A stretch of DNA of 64,000 nt from Patiriisocius sp047730165 (GCF_047730165.1 NZ_CP159834.1:2046001-2110000), one strand, 5' to 3'. Shown: positions 16,538-26,001, counted from the first letter of the stretch. The notes: generated from the letters alone by a model not told the origin. Made by a program: numbers and translations.

Positions 16538-17530
16538 ATGAGTGATACTATAGAAAGAATGAAATGTTTGATCATTGGTTCTGGTCCTGCGGGATATACG
16601 GCGGCTATTTACGCGGCACGTGCAGACTTAAAACCTATTATGTACACTGGTATGGAACCGGGTGGACAGCTTACTACGACTACAGAAGTGGACAACTTTC
16701 CTGGTTATCCTGATGGAATAGACGGACCTACAATGATGGTGCAGTTGCAAAAACAGGCGGAACGTTTTGGTACAGAAGTACGTATTGGTATGGTAACGGC
16801 CGTAGTTTTTAGTAAAGAAGTAGGAGGGATTCATAAAGTAACTGTGGATAACAAAACTGAAATTGAAGCGGAGTCCATAATAATATCTACAGGAGCCACA
16901 GCAAAATATTTAGGAATACCTAGTGAGCAGAAATTGAGAGGTGGTGGTGTTTCTGCTTGTGCAGTTTGTGATGGTTTCTTTTTTAAAGGTCAAGATGTTG
17001 CTATCGTAGGAGCTGGAGATACAGCTGCAGAAGAAGCAACGTATCTTGCTAATATTTGTAAAAAGGTAACGATGCTTGTACGCAAAGATTATATGAAAGC
17101 GTCTAAAGCAATGCAGCATAGAGTAACGAATACTCCAAATATAGATTTACGTTATAATACTGAAGTAGACGAGGTGCTAGGAGATATGGTAGTAGAAGGA
17201 TTGCGTATGAAGAATAACGAAACGGGTGAAAAGGAAGAAATTGCCATCACTGGATTATTTATCGCTATCGGTCACAAACCAAATACGGACATCTTTAAAG
17301 GACAACTGGATATGGATGACACTGGCTACTTAATCACCAAAGGGAAGTCTACAAAGACAAACCTTCCTGGTGTATTTGCTAGTGGAGATGTACAAGATAA
17401 AGAATACCGTCAAGCAGTTACTGCTGCAGGAACTGGTTGTATGGCTGCACTTGATGCGGAGCGTTATTTAGCTAATATTGAATCTCCAGAAGAGAAGAAA
17501 CAACAGATTACTAAGCATTGGGTAAAGTAA
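16538..17530 (+). CDS. trxB: thioredoxin-disulfide reductase
   Basis: 330 residues. The FAD-binding GxGxxG is IIGSGPAGYTAA (12-23). The redox-active pair is CAVCDG (C141, C144), directly followed by the NADPH-binding VAIVGAGDTAAEEA. The C-terminal FAD motif is GVFASGDVQDKEYRQAV. The enzyme passes electrons from NADPH through FAD to thioredoxin in the cytoplasm, supporting among others the thiol peroxidase at 49.9 kb. The start after AAAGCT fits; an alternative Met at residue 8 would still keep the FAD motif. The gene is monocistronic, closed by a hairpin. Confidence 0.96.
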   Translation: MSDTIERMKCLIIGSGPAGYTAAIYAARADLKPIMYTGMEPGGQLTTTTEVDNFPGYPDGIDGPTMMVQLQKQAERFGTEVRIGMVTAVVFSKEVGGIHKVTVDNKTEIEAESIIISTGATAKYLGIPSEQKLRGGGVSACAVCDGFFFKGQDVAIVGAGDTAAEEATYLANICKKVTMLVRKDYMKASKAMQHRVTNTPNIDLRYNTEVDEVLGDMVVEGLRMKNNETGEKEEIAITGLFIAIGHKPNTDIFKGQLDMDDTGYLITKGKSTKTNLPGVFASGDVQDKEYRQAVTAAGTGCMAALDAERYLANIESPEEKKQQITKHWVK

Positions 17531-17556
17531 TTTGTTTTCATTAACTGTTTTTTTAA

Positions 17557-17586
17557 AATCTCCAATTAAATTTGGGGATTTTTTTC
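17557..17586 (+). terminator. terminator of trxB
   Basis: AATCTCCA (17557-17564) pairs with TGGGGATT (17573-17580), with one G-U pair, and runs into seven T. It lies 27 bases after the trxB stop. Confidence 0.8.
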
Positions 17587-17695
17587 TTATAATAATTTAA
17601 AAATTCATTTCACCATAAGTATTACTCTTGCTCTATTATTCCTATTAGTTCGTTAAGCCGATAATTTTCTTTTAAAAATATTTCTAAATAGTAGA

Positions 17696-17733
17696 TAAAA
17701 GAATCCGCCAACACTATGGGTGCGGCGGATTCT
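17696..17733 (-). terminator. terminator of the DUF4870-PadR-PspC operon
   Basis: A perfect 10-bp stem, AGAATCCGCC (17700-17709) with GGCGGATTCT (17724-17733). On the minus strand it is followed by TTTATC and lies 35 bases beyond the PspC gene. Confidence 0.75.
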
Positions 17734-17767
17734 AAACTAAGATGCTCGATAGCAATGTTACATCTTA

Positions 17768-19498
17768 TTAAAAATCTGTGGTGTCCTTTTTCACTTTTAG
17801 GTCTGATTCCCCGTCTCCGTCAATATCAATTGCAACATTAATATTAGAGCCGTCTCGGTTGATATCAACTTCTAGATCAGTGATATTAATAGTGAAATCG
17901 TCATCGGCATCCATTTCTTCAATCTCCTCCTCTGGGCAGTTAAGGCATTGTATTTTTCCATCTTCTATTAACAGATCATAGCCTTCCATTCCATTGTCAA
18001 GAATATCGTTGTAATACCTGTCGTTTCTATGAAACGAATATGTATTCTCGGCTGCATTAAGAATGACACCTTCTGGTAAATAAAGTGTGATTATGACTTC
18101 TTGATCCCTAAATTTTTGTACCGCTGCAGAAGTAAGATAGCCGTCAAGAATTAGTTTTCCATCTTCGATTGAAAAACCGTAATCAATAGCTTCTGCTCTT
18201 CTCTTAGCATCAAGCGTACTATTTCCTTCTGCTCTTCTCTCGATGAGCATACGTCCCACAGAATCTTTAAAACTTCGTACAATAAGACGGATATCACTAG
18301 AATAAATTAACTTCTCGTCATTCTCGTTGTATTTAATTTCTAGACCATAGTTTCTATGTACATCAGAATCATATTGATTATTTGCCCGCATTTCTAGCTG
18401 CAATGTTTCACCCGATCTAATAGGTACCATATGTTCTGTAATTACTTCTTCATCAAAAGCTTGTTCGGTTACTTGGTGTATAGCGATAATCGCGATTCCA
18501 ATTAAGGCAGCAAACCATAAAACAATAAGCACAATTTTTGCAACCCATCCTATAGAGCGTAAGTTCTTTATTAGAATTTTTAATCCTAAGATCGCTAAAG
18601 CTAGGAACGGGATACCCACAGCGAATAATGCTAGTAAAGACATCAACCACATAGGAGTCTCTGTTGTGCTTACCAGATTAAAATAATCCATTGTCGTTCC
18701 ATCACTATAAATGCCTAAGGTGCCAAAAGTAAAAAGACCGATAATTAATGCGATCACGGCGGTAAAACCTGTGATAACCATTAGAACCCCGATAAACTTT
18801 CCGAAGATTTTAAAAATGGTCATAATAATGTTGCCGAGAGTTTCAAAAAAACCAGCAGAACCTTTTTTAATTCGCTTTCCATATTTATCATAGTCAGCAT
18901 TCTTTATCCCGTCGGCTACAGCTTCATAACCCTCTTTAAACTTTTTTTCAATATTAGAGATTGTCACCGCTTCCCGGTTCATTTTTAGCTTATCACTTAC
19001 AGAAACTGCTGCCGGCATTAAGATCCATAGCAAGATATAAATAATGACAAACATTCCAGAAGTTACTAAGGTCAGGAAGATCCAGATTAAACGAATCCAA
19101 ATCGCGTCTATCTTAAAATAGTGCCCCAATCCTGAAGAAACTCCGGCAATAAATTTATTGTCTATATCTCTAAAAAGTTGGTTGTACATGGTTCTTGTTC
19201 CTATGGCACTAGGAGTGTCTTCAAAGATTTCTTCATCTACAGAATAATCTTCTGGTTGTCCCATTACCGTAATCACCTCATCCAGTTCTTTAGTAGAAAT
19301 AACTTGTGTGTTGGTTTCTATTTTTTCTGAAAAAAGTTCTGCGATACGTCCTTCAATGTCCTGTATAATCTCATCACTTCCTTGCGGATCGCTTAGTGAT
19401 TTTTTTATAGCGTCTAAGTAACGCGTGAGCTTGCCAAAGGCGTCCTCATCAATATGAAAAAAGGTGCCTGCTAAGTTTATATTTACTGTCTTTTTCAT
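17768..19498 (-). CDS. PspC domain membrane protein
   Basis: 576 residues. The first 100 residues are a cytosolic domain rich in acidic residues (HIDEDAFGKLTRYLDAIKKS, then IEGRIAELFSEKI) often found before PspC in Bacteroidota. The PspC domain itself (about 105-165) reads FRDIDNKFIAGVSSGLGHYF and ends in a membrane helix and ILMPAA. Four further helices lie between about 225 and 345. The C-terminal 210 residues are a beta-rich extracytoplasmic part ending with the calcium-loop-like DIDGDGESDLKV. PspC domains act in envelope-stress responses elsewhere. Its start overlaps the PadR stop by 4 bases (ATGA), so PadR probably controls it. Confidence 0.85.
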   Translation of the reverse strand: MKKTVNINLAGTFFHIDEDAFGKLTRYLDAIKKSLSDPQGSDEIIQDIEGRIAELFSEKIETNTQVISTKELDEVITVMGQPEDYSVDEEIFEDTPSAIGTRTMYNQLFRDIDNKFIAGVSSGLGHYFKIDAIWIRLIWIFLTLVTSGMFVIIYILLWILMPAAVSVSDKLKMNREAVTISNIEKKFKEGYEAVADGIKNADYDKYGKRIKKGSAGFFETLGNIIMTIFKIFGKFIGVLMVITGFTAVIALIIGLFTFGTLGIYSDGTTMDYFNLVSTTETPMWLMSLLALFAVGIPFLALAILGLKILIKNLRSIGWVAKIVLIVLWFAALIGIAIIAIHQVTEQAFDEEVITEHMVPIRSGETLQLEMRANNQYDSDVHRNYGLEIKYNENDEKLIYSSDIRLIVRSFKDSVGRMLIERRAEGNSTLDAKRRAEAIDYGFSIEDGKLILDGYLTSAAVQKFRDQEVIITLYLPEGVILNAAENTYSFHRNDRYYNDILDNGMEGYDLLIEDGKIQCLNCPEEEIEEMDADDDFTINITDLEVDINRDGSNINVAIDIDGDGESDLKVKKDTTDF

Positions 19499-19833
19499 TT
19501 TTTTGGTGTTGTAGTGGTTACAATATTCACAGCCTTTTGCAGGTCGCTCCAGGTGGTGTTTAATTCTTTTAAAAATAGTCTCCCAGTTTCGGTAAGATCG
19601 TAATATTTGCGTGGTGGTCCGCTATTAGATTCTTCCCATCTGTAGGATAGGAGTCCAGCGTTTTTAAGACGTGTGAGTAGTGGGTAAATGGTGCCCTCCA
19701 CCACAAGCATCTTGGCGTCTTTTAAAGTTTCAAGAATATCACTGGTATAAGCCTCACCATCCTTTAAGATGGAAAGGATGCAATACTCCAGAACCCCTTT
19801 ACGCATTTGCGCTTTTGTGTTTTCAATTTTCAT
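19495..19833 (-). CDS. PadR family transcriptional regulator
   Basis: 112 residues, the short (subfamily 2) PadR form. The winged helix is clear: GVLEYCILSILKDGEAYTSD, ILETL, MLVVEGTIYPLLTRLKNAGL, and the wing SYRWEESNSGPPRKYYDLTE. PadR proteins bind inverted repeats near their own promoters and usually repress until a ligand binds. Both ends overlap neighbours by 4 bases (upstream small protein, downstream PspC), so the four genes form one operon. A TTATGTTA-N17-TAACATAA element before the first gene is a candidate operator. Confidence 0.95.
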   Translation of the reverse strand: MKIENTKAQMRKGVLEYCILSILKDGEAYTSDILETLKDAKMLVVEGTIYPLLTRLKNAGLLSYRWEESNSGPPRKYYDLTETGRLFLKELNTTWSDLQKAVNIVTTTTPKK

Positions 19834-20072
19834 AGGAGTGTGTTTTCTGTTCTATTATGTTCGATTTTGATTGATTTCTGAATCAAGTTCAGATTGACAA
19901 GATTATCTTTTTTTAGAGTGTGATCTACAATAAAAATGTCTGATGATGCATTTGGTGCTACTTCGCAGCATTCAATAACGATAACATCTGCATTGATTTC
20001 TGGTGGTTCTTCTACCGAAAGGCCAAAGAAACTAATCACAGCGACGGTTATTAGTTCTACTAATGTGCTCAT
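19830..20072 (-). CDS. small protein in the PadR operon, unknown function
   Basis: 80 residues, start ATG 20072, stop overlapping the PadR start by 4 bases. A single hydrophobic N-terminal stretch (LVELITVAVISFFGLSV) could anchor or export it. The rest (VIVIECCEVAPNASSDIFIV) has no family I know. Tight overlap on both sides (11 bases after DUF4870) is the main support that it is translated. Confidence 0.6.
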   Translation of the reverse strand: MSTLVELITVAVISFFGLSVEEPPEINADVIVIECCEVAPNASSDIFIVDHTLKKDNLVNLNLIQKSIKIEHNRTENTLL

Positions 20073-20083
20073 ATGGTTGGATT

Positions 20084-20620
20084 TTATTTGGTTTCTGAAA
20101 TAGGTTCTTCCGTATCTGAACCATGTGTTTTGTCTGTAAGATTCACCTCGGGATTATCTGTGCTTAAAAATGGGATACTTAAAGGATATTTGTAATACTC
20201 GCCTTTTGATGCCCTCATACTTGCAGTGATTACCGCATACAGCTCAAAAATAAATAAGCCAATAAGGAGTAGAACGGCAACTGCAAATAATAATATGTAG
20301 CCTGTAAGATTACTTACTTCGCTAAACTTTGCGCGATCCATCCCGTGATCAATTGCTTCCATCAAGGAAACAAAGTCTGTGGCAAAAATGACAAAGAAAG
20401 GTATACATATAACACCAATCGCGATACTATATATAAGCATGCTTAATTGAAAATTAATCGCCTGCTTGCCGTGGTGATCAATTAATTTTTTATCATTATT
20501 TACTTGCCATAATATAATAGGCAGAATAAAATTTGCCATCGGGAAAATGTATTTCGCAAAGGTTGATAAGTGAATGGCGGCAGCCACTTGTGTCGTATTT
20601 TTTGTTGAAGTAGTGTACAT
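20084..20620 (-). CDS. DUF4870 domain membrane protein
   Basis: 178 residues. The DUF4870 pattern is visible: HLSTFAKYIFPMANFILPII, then LIDHHGKQAINFQLSMLIYS, a loop, and VLLLIGLFIFELYAVITAS. This gives about four membrane helices between residues 20 and 150 and a polar tail. The family is an uncharacterised inner-membrane group related to Tic20. It is the first gene of the DUF4870 - small protein - PadR - PspC operon and has its own -7 box. Confidence 0.88.
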   Translation of the reverse strand: MYTTSTKNTTQVAAAIHLSTFAKYIFPMANFILPIILWQVNNDKKLIDHHGKQAINFQLSMLIYSIAIGVICIPFFVIFATDFVSLMEAIDHGMDRAKFSEVSNLTGYILLFAVAVLLLIGLFIFELYAVITASMRASKGEYYKYPLSIPFLSTDNPEVNLTDKTHGSDTEEPISETK

Positions 20621-20639
20621 AGGCTATTATAATCTTATA

Positions 20640-20647
20640 CAAATATA
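20640..20647 (-). promoter_or_regulatory. -7 box of the DUF4870-PadR-PspC operon
   Basis: Minus-strand TATATTTG is an exact TAnnTTTG match, 20 bases before the DUF4870 start codon. The -33 region would fall on the left arm of the inverted repeat at 20664-20696. Confidence 0.6.
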
Positions 20648-20663
20648 TGTCTTTTAAAAGGTA

Positions 20664-20696
20664 TTATGTTACGCATAGTACTAAATATTAACATAA
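20664..20696. promoter_or_regulatory. candidate PadR operator
   Basis: TTATGTTA (20664-20671) and TAACATAA (20689-20696) are perfect 8-bp inverted arms 17 bases apart. They cover the -33 region of the operon that encodes PadR. Known PadR sites are AT-rich dyads with ATGT...ACAT cores, which this resembles. Confidence 0.5.
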
Positions 20697-20765
20697 AATT
20701 AACTTTTTTTCTTCGGAAATTATAAAGGTTGAACTAGTGCGAAGGGTATGATAAATAGGGTTCAA

Positions 20766-20789
20766 CGGAATATTTCAGCAAATATTCCG
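20766..20789. promoter_or_regulatory. 10-4-10 palindrome before the DUF4442 promoter
   Basis: CGGAATATTT-CAGC-AAATATTCCG is perfect. It lies between the two divergent promoters and ends 7 bases before the -33 box of DUF4442. No plus-strand gene ends here, so an operator is more likely than a terminator. Confidence 0.45.
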
Positions 20790-20796
20790 TTCTTAT

Positions 20797-20827
20797 TTTG
20801 TGATTGAAACCTTTCAAGCTATCTTCG
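20797..20827 (+). promoter_or_regulatory. promoter of the DUF4442 gene
   Basis: TTTG (20797-20800), 19 bases, then TATCTTCG (20820-20827) match the Bacteroidota pattern TTTG-N19-TAnnTTTG with one change. The start codon follows 15 bases later. Confidence 0.6.
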
Positions 20828-20842
20828 TAAAAAACCACAATT

Positions 20843-21390
<548 letters not shown>

Positions 21391-21822
21391 TTTTCTACAG
21401 GATTATCTTTTTAACCTTTTTCAGTTTTTAGATAGCTCGTTCTTTTGAGTATTTAGTGGCAGCAGAAATGACAGTAGCGATTAGAAGTCGCAGTAGTAAG
21501 TATAGCGTACTAATATTAATAATATTCCCCACCTTTTTTAGTATTTAGAAAACCAATATATTGTTGCATTAAAATTTTAAGCACGTTTTGTGTATATTGG
21601 AAGTCTTGGGCTATAGCGTGCCGTATATCGCGAAACGTTTTATAAATCATCGCGTTTTTATTTTTCTAGCAAATATGTTTTTACGTAGTTGATCAAAATA
21701 ACATAGAACCATAGGTAGATTTTATTGCTAGTTATCAGAAATATATTCTGTAACATTTCAGAAGCAAAACCTACCAATAATCTGGAATATCGAATTATAA
21801 TTTTTAAAACATATACCTTTTT
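21391..21822. other. 432-base AT-rich intergenic region
   Basis: No open frame, hairpin or RNA gene is convincing here. It lies between the microsatellite and the TIGR00266 gene and must hold that gene's promoter; a TACCTTTT lies directly before the start codon but is too close to be used with certainty. Confidence 0.4.
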
Positions 21823-22623
21823 ATGGAATCACATAAAATAGATTACACCATCTATGGTGAAGAAATGCAATATGTAGAAGTAGAATTAGACCCGAATGAA
21901 GGCGTCATAGCAGAAGCAGGAAGCTTTATGATGATGGATGATGGGATTAAAATGGAAACTCTTTTTGGTGATGGTTCTAAAAAAGATTCTGGGTTGATGG
22001 CTAAGATTTTTGGTGCAGGAAAGAGATTGCTCACCGGGGAAAGTCTTTTTATGACGGCCTTTTATAATTCAGAGCAGGGTAAAAAGCATGTGAGTTTTGC
22101 TTCCCCTTATCCCGGAAAAATAATCGCTTTGGATCTGAGTAAATTTGGGAAAAAATTTATTTGCCAAAAATCTGCATTTTTATGCGCGGCTAAAGGAGTC
22201 TCTATTGGGATGGAGTTTTCTAAAAAAATAGGGAGAGGACTTTTTGGTGGTGAAGGCTTTATCATGCAAAAACTAGAAGGTGACGGTATGGCATTTGTAC
22301 ACGCTGGAGGAACAACTGCCACAAGAGAACTTGCCGCAGGTGAAAAATTTAAAGTAGACACCGGTTGTATCATAGGTTTTGACAGTACTATAGATTATGA
22401 TATTGAGTTTGTGGGTGGAATTAAGAATACTTTATTTGGAGGAGAAGGGATGTTTTTTGCTACATTAACCGGCCCTGGGACGGTCTATATACAATCATTA
22501 CCATTTAGCAGACTAGCAAGTAGAGTTTTAGCAGCAGCTCCAAAAATGGGAGGGAAGAATAAAGGAGAAGGTAGTATACTCGGTAGTTTTGGAGATGCTC
22601 TTGACGGAGATAATGATTTTTAA
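21823..22623 (+). CDS. TIGR00266 / AIM24 family protein
   Basis: 266 residues. Seen: EMQYVEVELDPNEGVIAEAG near 10-30, the FMTAFYN segment, YPGKIIALDLSKFG, GLFGGEGFIMQKLEGDGMAF with the family's repeated GGEG-F pattern (also LFGGEGMFFATLTGPGTVYI), and a Gly-rich end. These define the TIGR00266 (AIM24-like) family, which folds as a beta-helix/TRAP-like trimer. The molecular role is unknown in bacteria. It stands alone, 125 bases before a small conserved-looking gene. Confidence 0.9.
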   Translation: MESHKIDYTIYGEEMQYVEVELDPNEGVIAEAGSFMMMDDGIKMETLFGDGSKKDSGLMAKIFGAGKRLLTGESLFMTAFYNSEQGKKHVSFASPYPGKIIALDLSKFGKKFICQKSAFLCAAKGVSIGMEFSKKIGRGLFGGEGFIMQKLEGDGMAFVHAGGTTATRELAAGEKFKVDTGCIIGFDSTIDYDIEFVGGIKNTLFGGEGMFFATLTGPGTVYIQSLPFSRLASRVLAAAPKMGGKNKGEGSILGSFGDALDGDNDF

Positions 22624-22703
22624 TCGATAGCTTGTTTAAAACTTTTATTCGGTTTTAACATATTGCTGACAATTTTACTTATCTTTAGGAAGTTCTAATA
22701 TAA

Positions 22704-22717
22704 AATAAGCGCTTATT
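22704..22717. promoter_or_regulatory. 14-bp perfect palindrome upstream of the small protein gene
   Basis: AATAAGCGCTTATT lies 33 bases before the start codon of the following small gene, a position suited to an operator. Confidence 0.3.
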
Positions 22718-22749
22718 CTAAAAACTACTTAACTAAAATTTGAATCCCT

Positions 22750-22947
22750 ATGGCTAGAGCTATGTTTGATTACACCAAAGCAGTACTTTCTAAAGTAAGC
22801 TTTGATGTAAACTTGTTCTGCAAAGAGTTACAAAAGGCGATGGACAGATTACTTCCTTATGAGATTGAGGAATTAAAAATCTGGGTAGATGAGCTCTTAT
22901 TACAGAAACCCCAACTAAACCAATGTTTAATTTATTTAAACCCATAA
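22750..22947 (+). CDS. small protein of unknown function (65 residues)
   Basis: Start ATG 22750. The sequence (MARAMFDYTKAVLSKVSFDV, NLFCKELQKAMDRLLPYEIE, ELKIWVDELLLQKPQLNQC) is rich in charged amphipathic helix. It has no signal or membrane segment, so it should be cytosolic. Support comes from a defined upstream palindrome and from a very strong terminator whose stem overlaps the stop codon. The family is not known to me, although short proteins of this kind are frequent in flavobacteria. Confidence 0.65.
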   Translation: MARAMFDYTKAVLSKVSFDVNLFCKELQKAMDRLLPYEIEELKIWVDELLLQKPQLNQCLIYLNP

Positions 22948-22987
22948 AAACAGAAAGACCGACATAATAGTCGGTCTTTCTGTTTTT
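22946..22987. terminator. 18-bp bidirectional terminator
   Basis: A perfect stem of AAAAACAGAAAGACCGAC (22946-22963) and its complement (22970-22987) with a 6-base loop. The A-tract on one side and T-tract on the other allow use on both strands: for the 65-residue gene and as a barrier to uvrA read-through. Confidence 0.9.
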
Positions 22988-23146
22988 AGACTCTCAACGC
23001 ACTTTATCTAATCCGCCTAAAGTTTATTGAAGATACCTTGCGAAGCTAATGATCCAGCTTTTCTGAAACAGAGGGGGCACATTGCATGGCGTATTGCCTA
23101 ATGCGCCTAGCTAAGATAGCCGCCAATAACTATTTAGAATTACACA

Positions 23147-25987
23147 CTAAATCAACCCAGTAAGCTCCTTTTTCAAAAACCTAGCCGTGTGACTTTTCTT
23201 AATCTTACTTACTTCTGTAGGAGTGCCTTTTCCAACAATAGTCCCTCCGCCTTTTCCTCCTTCTGGTCCTATGTCAATGATATAGTCTACCGTTTTGATT
23301 ACGTCCAGATTATGTTCGATTATAAGAACCGTGTTTCCTTTGTCCACTAGTTTGTTAAGAACAAGCATCAATACTCTTATGTCTTCAAAATGCAATCCTG
23401 TGGTAGGTTCGTCAAGAATATAAAAAGTATTGCCCGTATCTCTCTTAGAAAGTTCTGTGGCTAGTTTTATACGTTGTGCTTCACCGCCAGATAGAGTGGT
23501 GGACTGTTGGCCCAAGGTGATGTACCCTAAACCTACATCACGAATGGTCTTCAGTTTTCTAAAGATTTTAGGGATGTTTTCAAAAAAGTCGCAAGATTCA
23601 TTGATGGTCATATCTAGCACATCAAAAATTGACTTTCCTTTGTAGCGTATTTCTAGTGTCTCACGGTTAAAGCGTTTTCCTTGACAGGTTTCGCATTCTA
23701 CATACACATCTGGAAGGAAGTTCATTTCAATGACTCGAAGTCCGCCACCTCTGCACGTTTCACAGCGACCTCCTTTAACATTAAAACTAAATCTTCCTGG
23801 CTTATAACCACGGATCATTGCTTCTGGGACTTTGGCAAAAAGACTTCGAACCTCAGAAAATACGCCTGTGTAAGTTGCTGGATTACTTCTAGGAGTACGA
23901 CCAATGGGCGATTGATTTATTTCAATCACCTTATCTAAATGGTCTAAGCCTTTTATTTTTTTATAAGGCATTGGTTTTTTAACGCCATTAAAAAAGTAAG
24001 CATTTAGAATAGGGTAGAGGGTTTCATTTATAAGTGTAGATTTTCCACTACCAGAAACTCCAGTGACACCTATCATTTTTCCTAAAGGAAATTTGACAGA
24101 AACGTTTTTTAAGTTATTACCAGTACAGCCTGTGATTTCGAGAAAGTTGCCGTTTCCTTCTCGTAATTTTTCAGGAATCTCAATGCGTCTCGTGCCGTTT
24201 AAATAATCTGCAGTGAGGGTTTTGTGTTTTAAAATTTCCGAAGGAGTACCTTGAGAAACGATCTCACCACCATACTTGCCAGCGGCAGGGCCGATGTCTA
24301 TCACGTGGTCTGCACTCTCAATCATATCTTTATCGTGTTCTACAACGATCACAGAATTACCCACATCTCTTAAAGATTCTAGGGAATGAATTAACTTCTC
24401 ATTATCACGTTGATGCAAACCTATGCTTGGTTCATCAAGTATATATAATACGCCCACAAGCTGAGATCCTATTTGCGTAGCAAGTCTAATACGTTGTGCT
24501 TCACCGCCAGAAAGCGACTTAGAACTTCTATCTAAGGCGAGGTAGGTAAGACCAACATCTATTAAAAACTGTAGACGCGTACGAACTTCTTTTATAATCT
24601 CTGAAGCTATTTTAAGTTGGTTTTTCCCGAGTCGTTCTTCAATGCCTTTAAACCATTCTGCCAGCTCCACAATATCCATATGGGCAAGCTCGGCGATACT
24701 TTTTCCGTCTACTTTAAAGTAAAGAGATTCTTGTCTTAAACGCGTCCCTTGGCATTCTGGGCACGGTACTTTATCCATAAAATCTTTTGCCCAACGCTGC
24801 AAAGATCTAGATTCATTAGCATCATAGGTGTTCTGTAAAAATGTAGCCACCCCTTCAAAATCTATATTGTATTTGCGGGTGACCCCTAAGTCTTTGCTGT
24901 TTACTTCAAACTTATCACTCCCACCATAAAAAATCATCTGTTGAGCTTCCTTAGGAACTTTGCTCCATGGGTCACTCAACTTAAATTTAAAGCGTTCTGC
25001 GATCAACTCAAGTTGTTTGAAAATCCAATTCTTTTTATGTGGTCCGTGAGGTGCTAAGGCTCCTTGCTTGATAGAAATCGAAGCATCTGGGACTATCTTA
25101 TTTTCATTAATTTGATAAAGTTGCCCTAAGCCTTTACAGTTTGAACACATCCCTTTTGGAGAATTGAATGAGAAGTTATTTGGTTCTGGATTTGGGTATG
25201 AAATGCCACTTGTTGGGCACATTAATGAACGACTAAAAAAGCGCGTTTCATTTTTGTCATTATCGAGTACCATAAGCACATCGTCACCATGATACATGGC
25301 GGTGTTAATGGTTTCGGTAAGACGTTTGTCATTGTCTGGAGAATCTGTAATTTTGAGTCTATCGATTACAATTTCAATATCGTGCATTTTGTAGCGATCT
25401 ACTCGCATCCCTTTTTCGATATTAAGCACTTCACCATCTACCCGTACTTTTATAAACCCCTGTTTGGCTATTTGCTCAAAAAGTTCGCGGTAATGTCCTT
25501 TTCTCGACCGCACCACCGGAGCGAGAATGCTTATTTTTTTATCGATATAATCTGTTGTGATGAGCCCTTTTATTTGCGCGTCACTGTAACTCACCATCTT
25601 CTCACCCGTATTAAAACTAAAGGCGTCACTTCCTCTCGCATACAGCAGTCGTAAAAAATCGTAAATCTCTGTGATGGTACCCACAGTAGAACGTGGGCTT
25701 TTACTTGTCGTCTTTTGTTCTATAGCTATAACGGGAGAGAGCCCATCTATTTTATCTACGTCTGGACGTTCTAGACTTCCTAAAAATTGACGCGCGTAGG
25801 CAGAGAAAGTCTCTATATAGCGACGTTGGCCTTCTGCATAAATAGTATCAAAAGCGAGTGATGATTTTCCACTCCCCGATAAACCAGTGATCACCACTAG
25901 TTTTTCTCGTGGAATCTTAACATCAATGTTCTTTAAATTATGAACACGTGCCCCTAAAACCTCGATTACATCTTCATTTTTTGCCAT
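23147..25987 (-). CDS. uvrA: excinuclease ABC subunit A
   Basis: 946 residues from ATG 25987. Both ABC modules are present: Walker A GLSGSGKSSLAF near 35-46 with signature LSGGEAQRI, and Walker A GVSGSGKSTLIN near 635 with a second LSGGEAQRI. Zinc-binding cysteine pairs are visible in CSNCKGLG, CPECQGTRL, and CETCRGGG with CETCQGKRF. UvrA scans DNA for bulky damage and loads UvrB in nucleotide excision repair. A TTG three codons upstream is not likely the start because the -7 box TACCTTTG (26001-25994) overlaps it. It is transcribed alone. Confidence 0.97.
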   Translation of the reverse strand: MAKNEDVIEVLGARVHNLKNIDVKIPREKLVVITGLSGSGKSSLAFDTIYAEGQRRYIETFSAYARQFLGSLERPDVDKIDGLSPVIAIEQKTTSKSPRSTVGTITEIYDFLRLLYARGSDAFSFNTGEKMVSYSDAQIKGLITTDYIDKKISILAPVVRSRKGHYRELFEQIAKQGFIKVRVDGEVLNIEKGMRVDRYKMHDIEIVIDRLKITDSPDNDKRLTETINTAMYHGDDVLMVLDNDKNETRFFSRSLMCPTSGISYPNPEPNNFSFNSPKGMCSNCKGLGQLYQINENKIVPDASISIKQGALAPHGPHKKNWIFKQLELIAERFKFKLSDPWSKVPKEAQQMIFYGGSDKFEVNSKDLGVTRKYNIDFEGVATFLQNTYDANESRSLQRWAKDFMDKVPCPECQGTRLRQESLYFKVDGKSIAELAHMDIVELAEWFKGIEERLGKNQLKIASEIIKEVRTRLQFLIDVGLTYLALDRSSKSLSGGEAQRIRLATQIGSQLVGVLYILDEPSIGLHQRDNEKLIHSLESLRDVGNSVIVVEHDKDMIESADHVIDIGPAAGKYGGEIVSQGTPSEILKHKTLTADYLNGTRRIEIPEKLREGNGNFLEITGCTGNNLKNVSVKFPLGKMIGVTGVSGSGKSTLINETLYPILNAYFFNGVKKPMPYKKIKGLDHLDKVIEINQSPIGRTPRSNPATYTGVFSEVRSLFAKVPEAMIRGYKPGRFSFNVKGGRCETCRGGGLRVIEMNFLPDVYVECETCQGKRFNRETLEIRYKGKSIFDVLDMTINESCDFFENIPKIFRKLKTIRDVGLGYITLGQQSTTLSGGEAQRIKLATELSKRDTGNTFYILDEPTTGLHFEDIRVLMLVLNKLVDKGNTVLIIEHNLDVIKTVDYIIDIGPEGGKGGGTIVGKGTPTEVSKIKKSHTARFLKKELTGLI

Positions 25988-25993
25988 AGTTTG

Positions 25994-26001
25994 CAAAGGT
26001 A
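25994..26001 (-). promoter_or_regulatory. -7 box of uvrA
   Basis: Minus-strand TACCTTTG matches TAnnTTTG and ends 6 bases before ATG 25987, so the mRNA should start at or just before the start codon. Confidence 0.6.
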
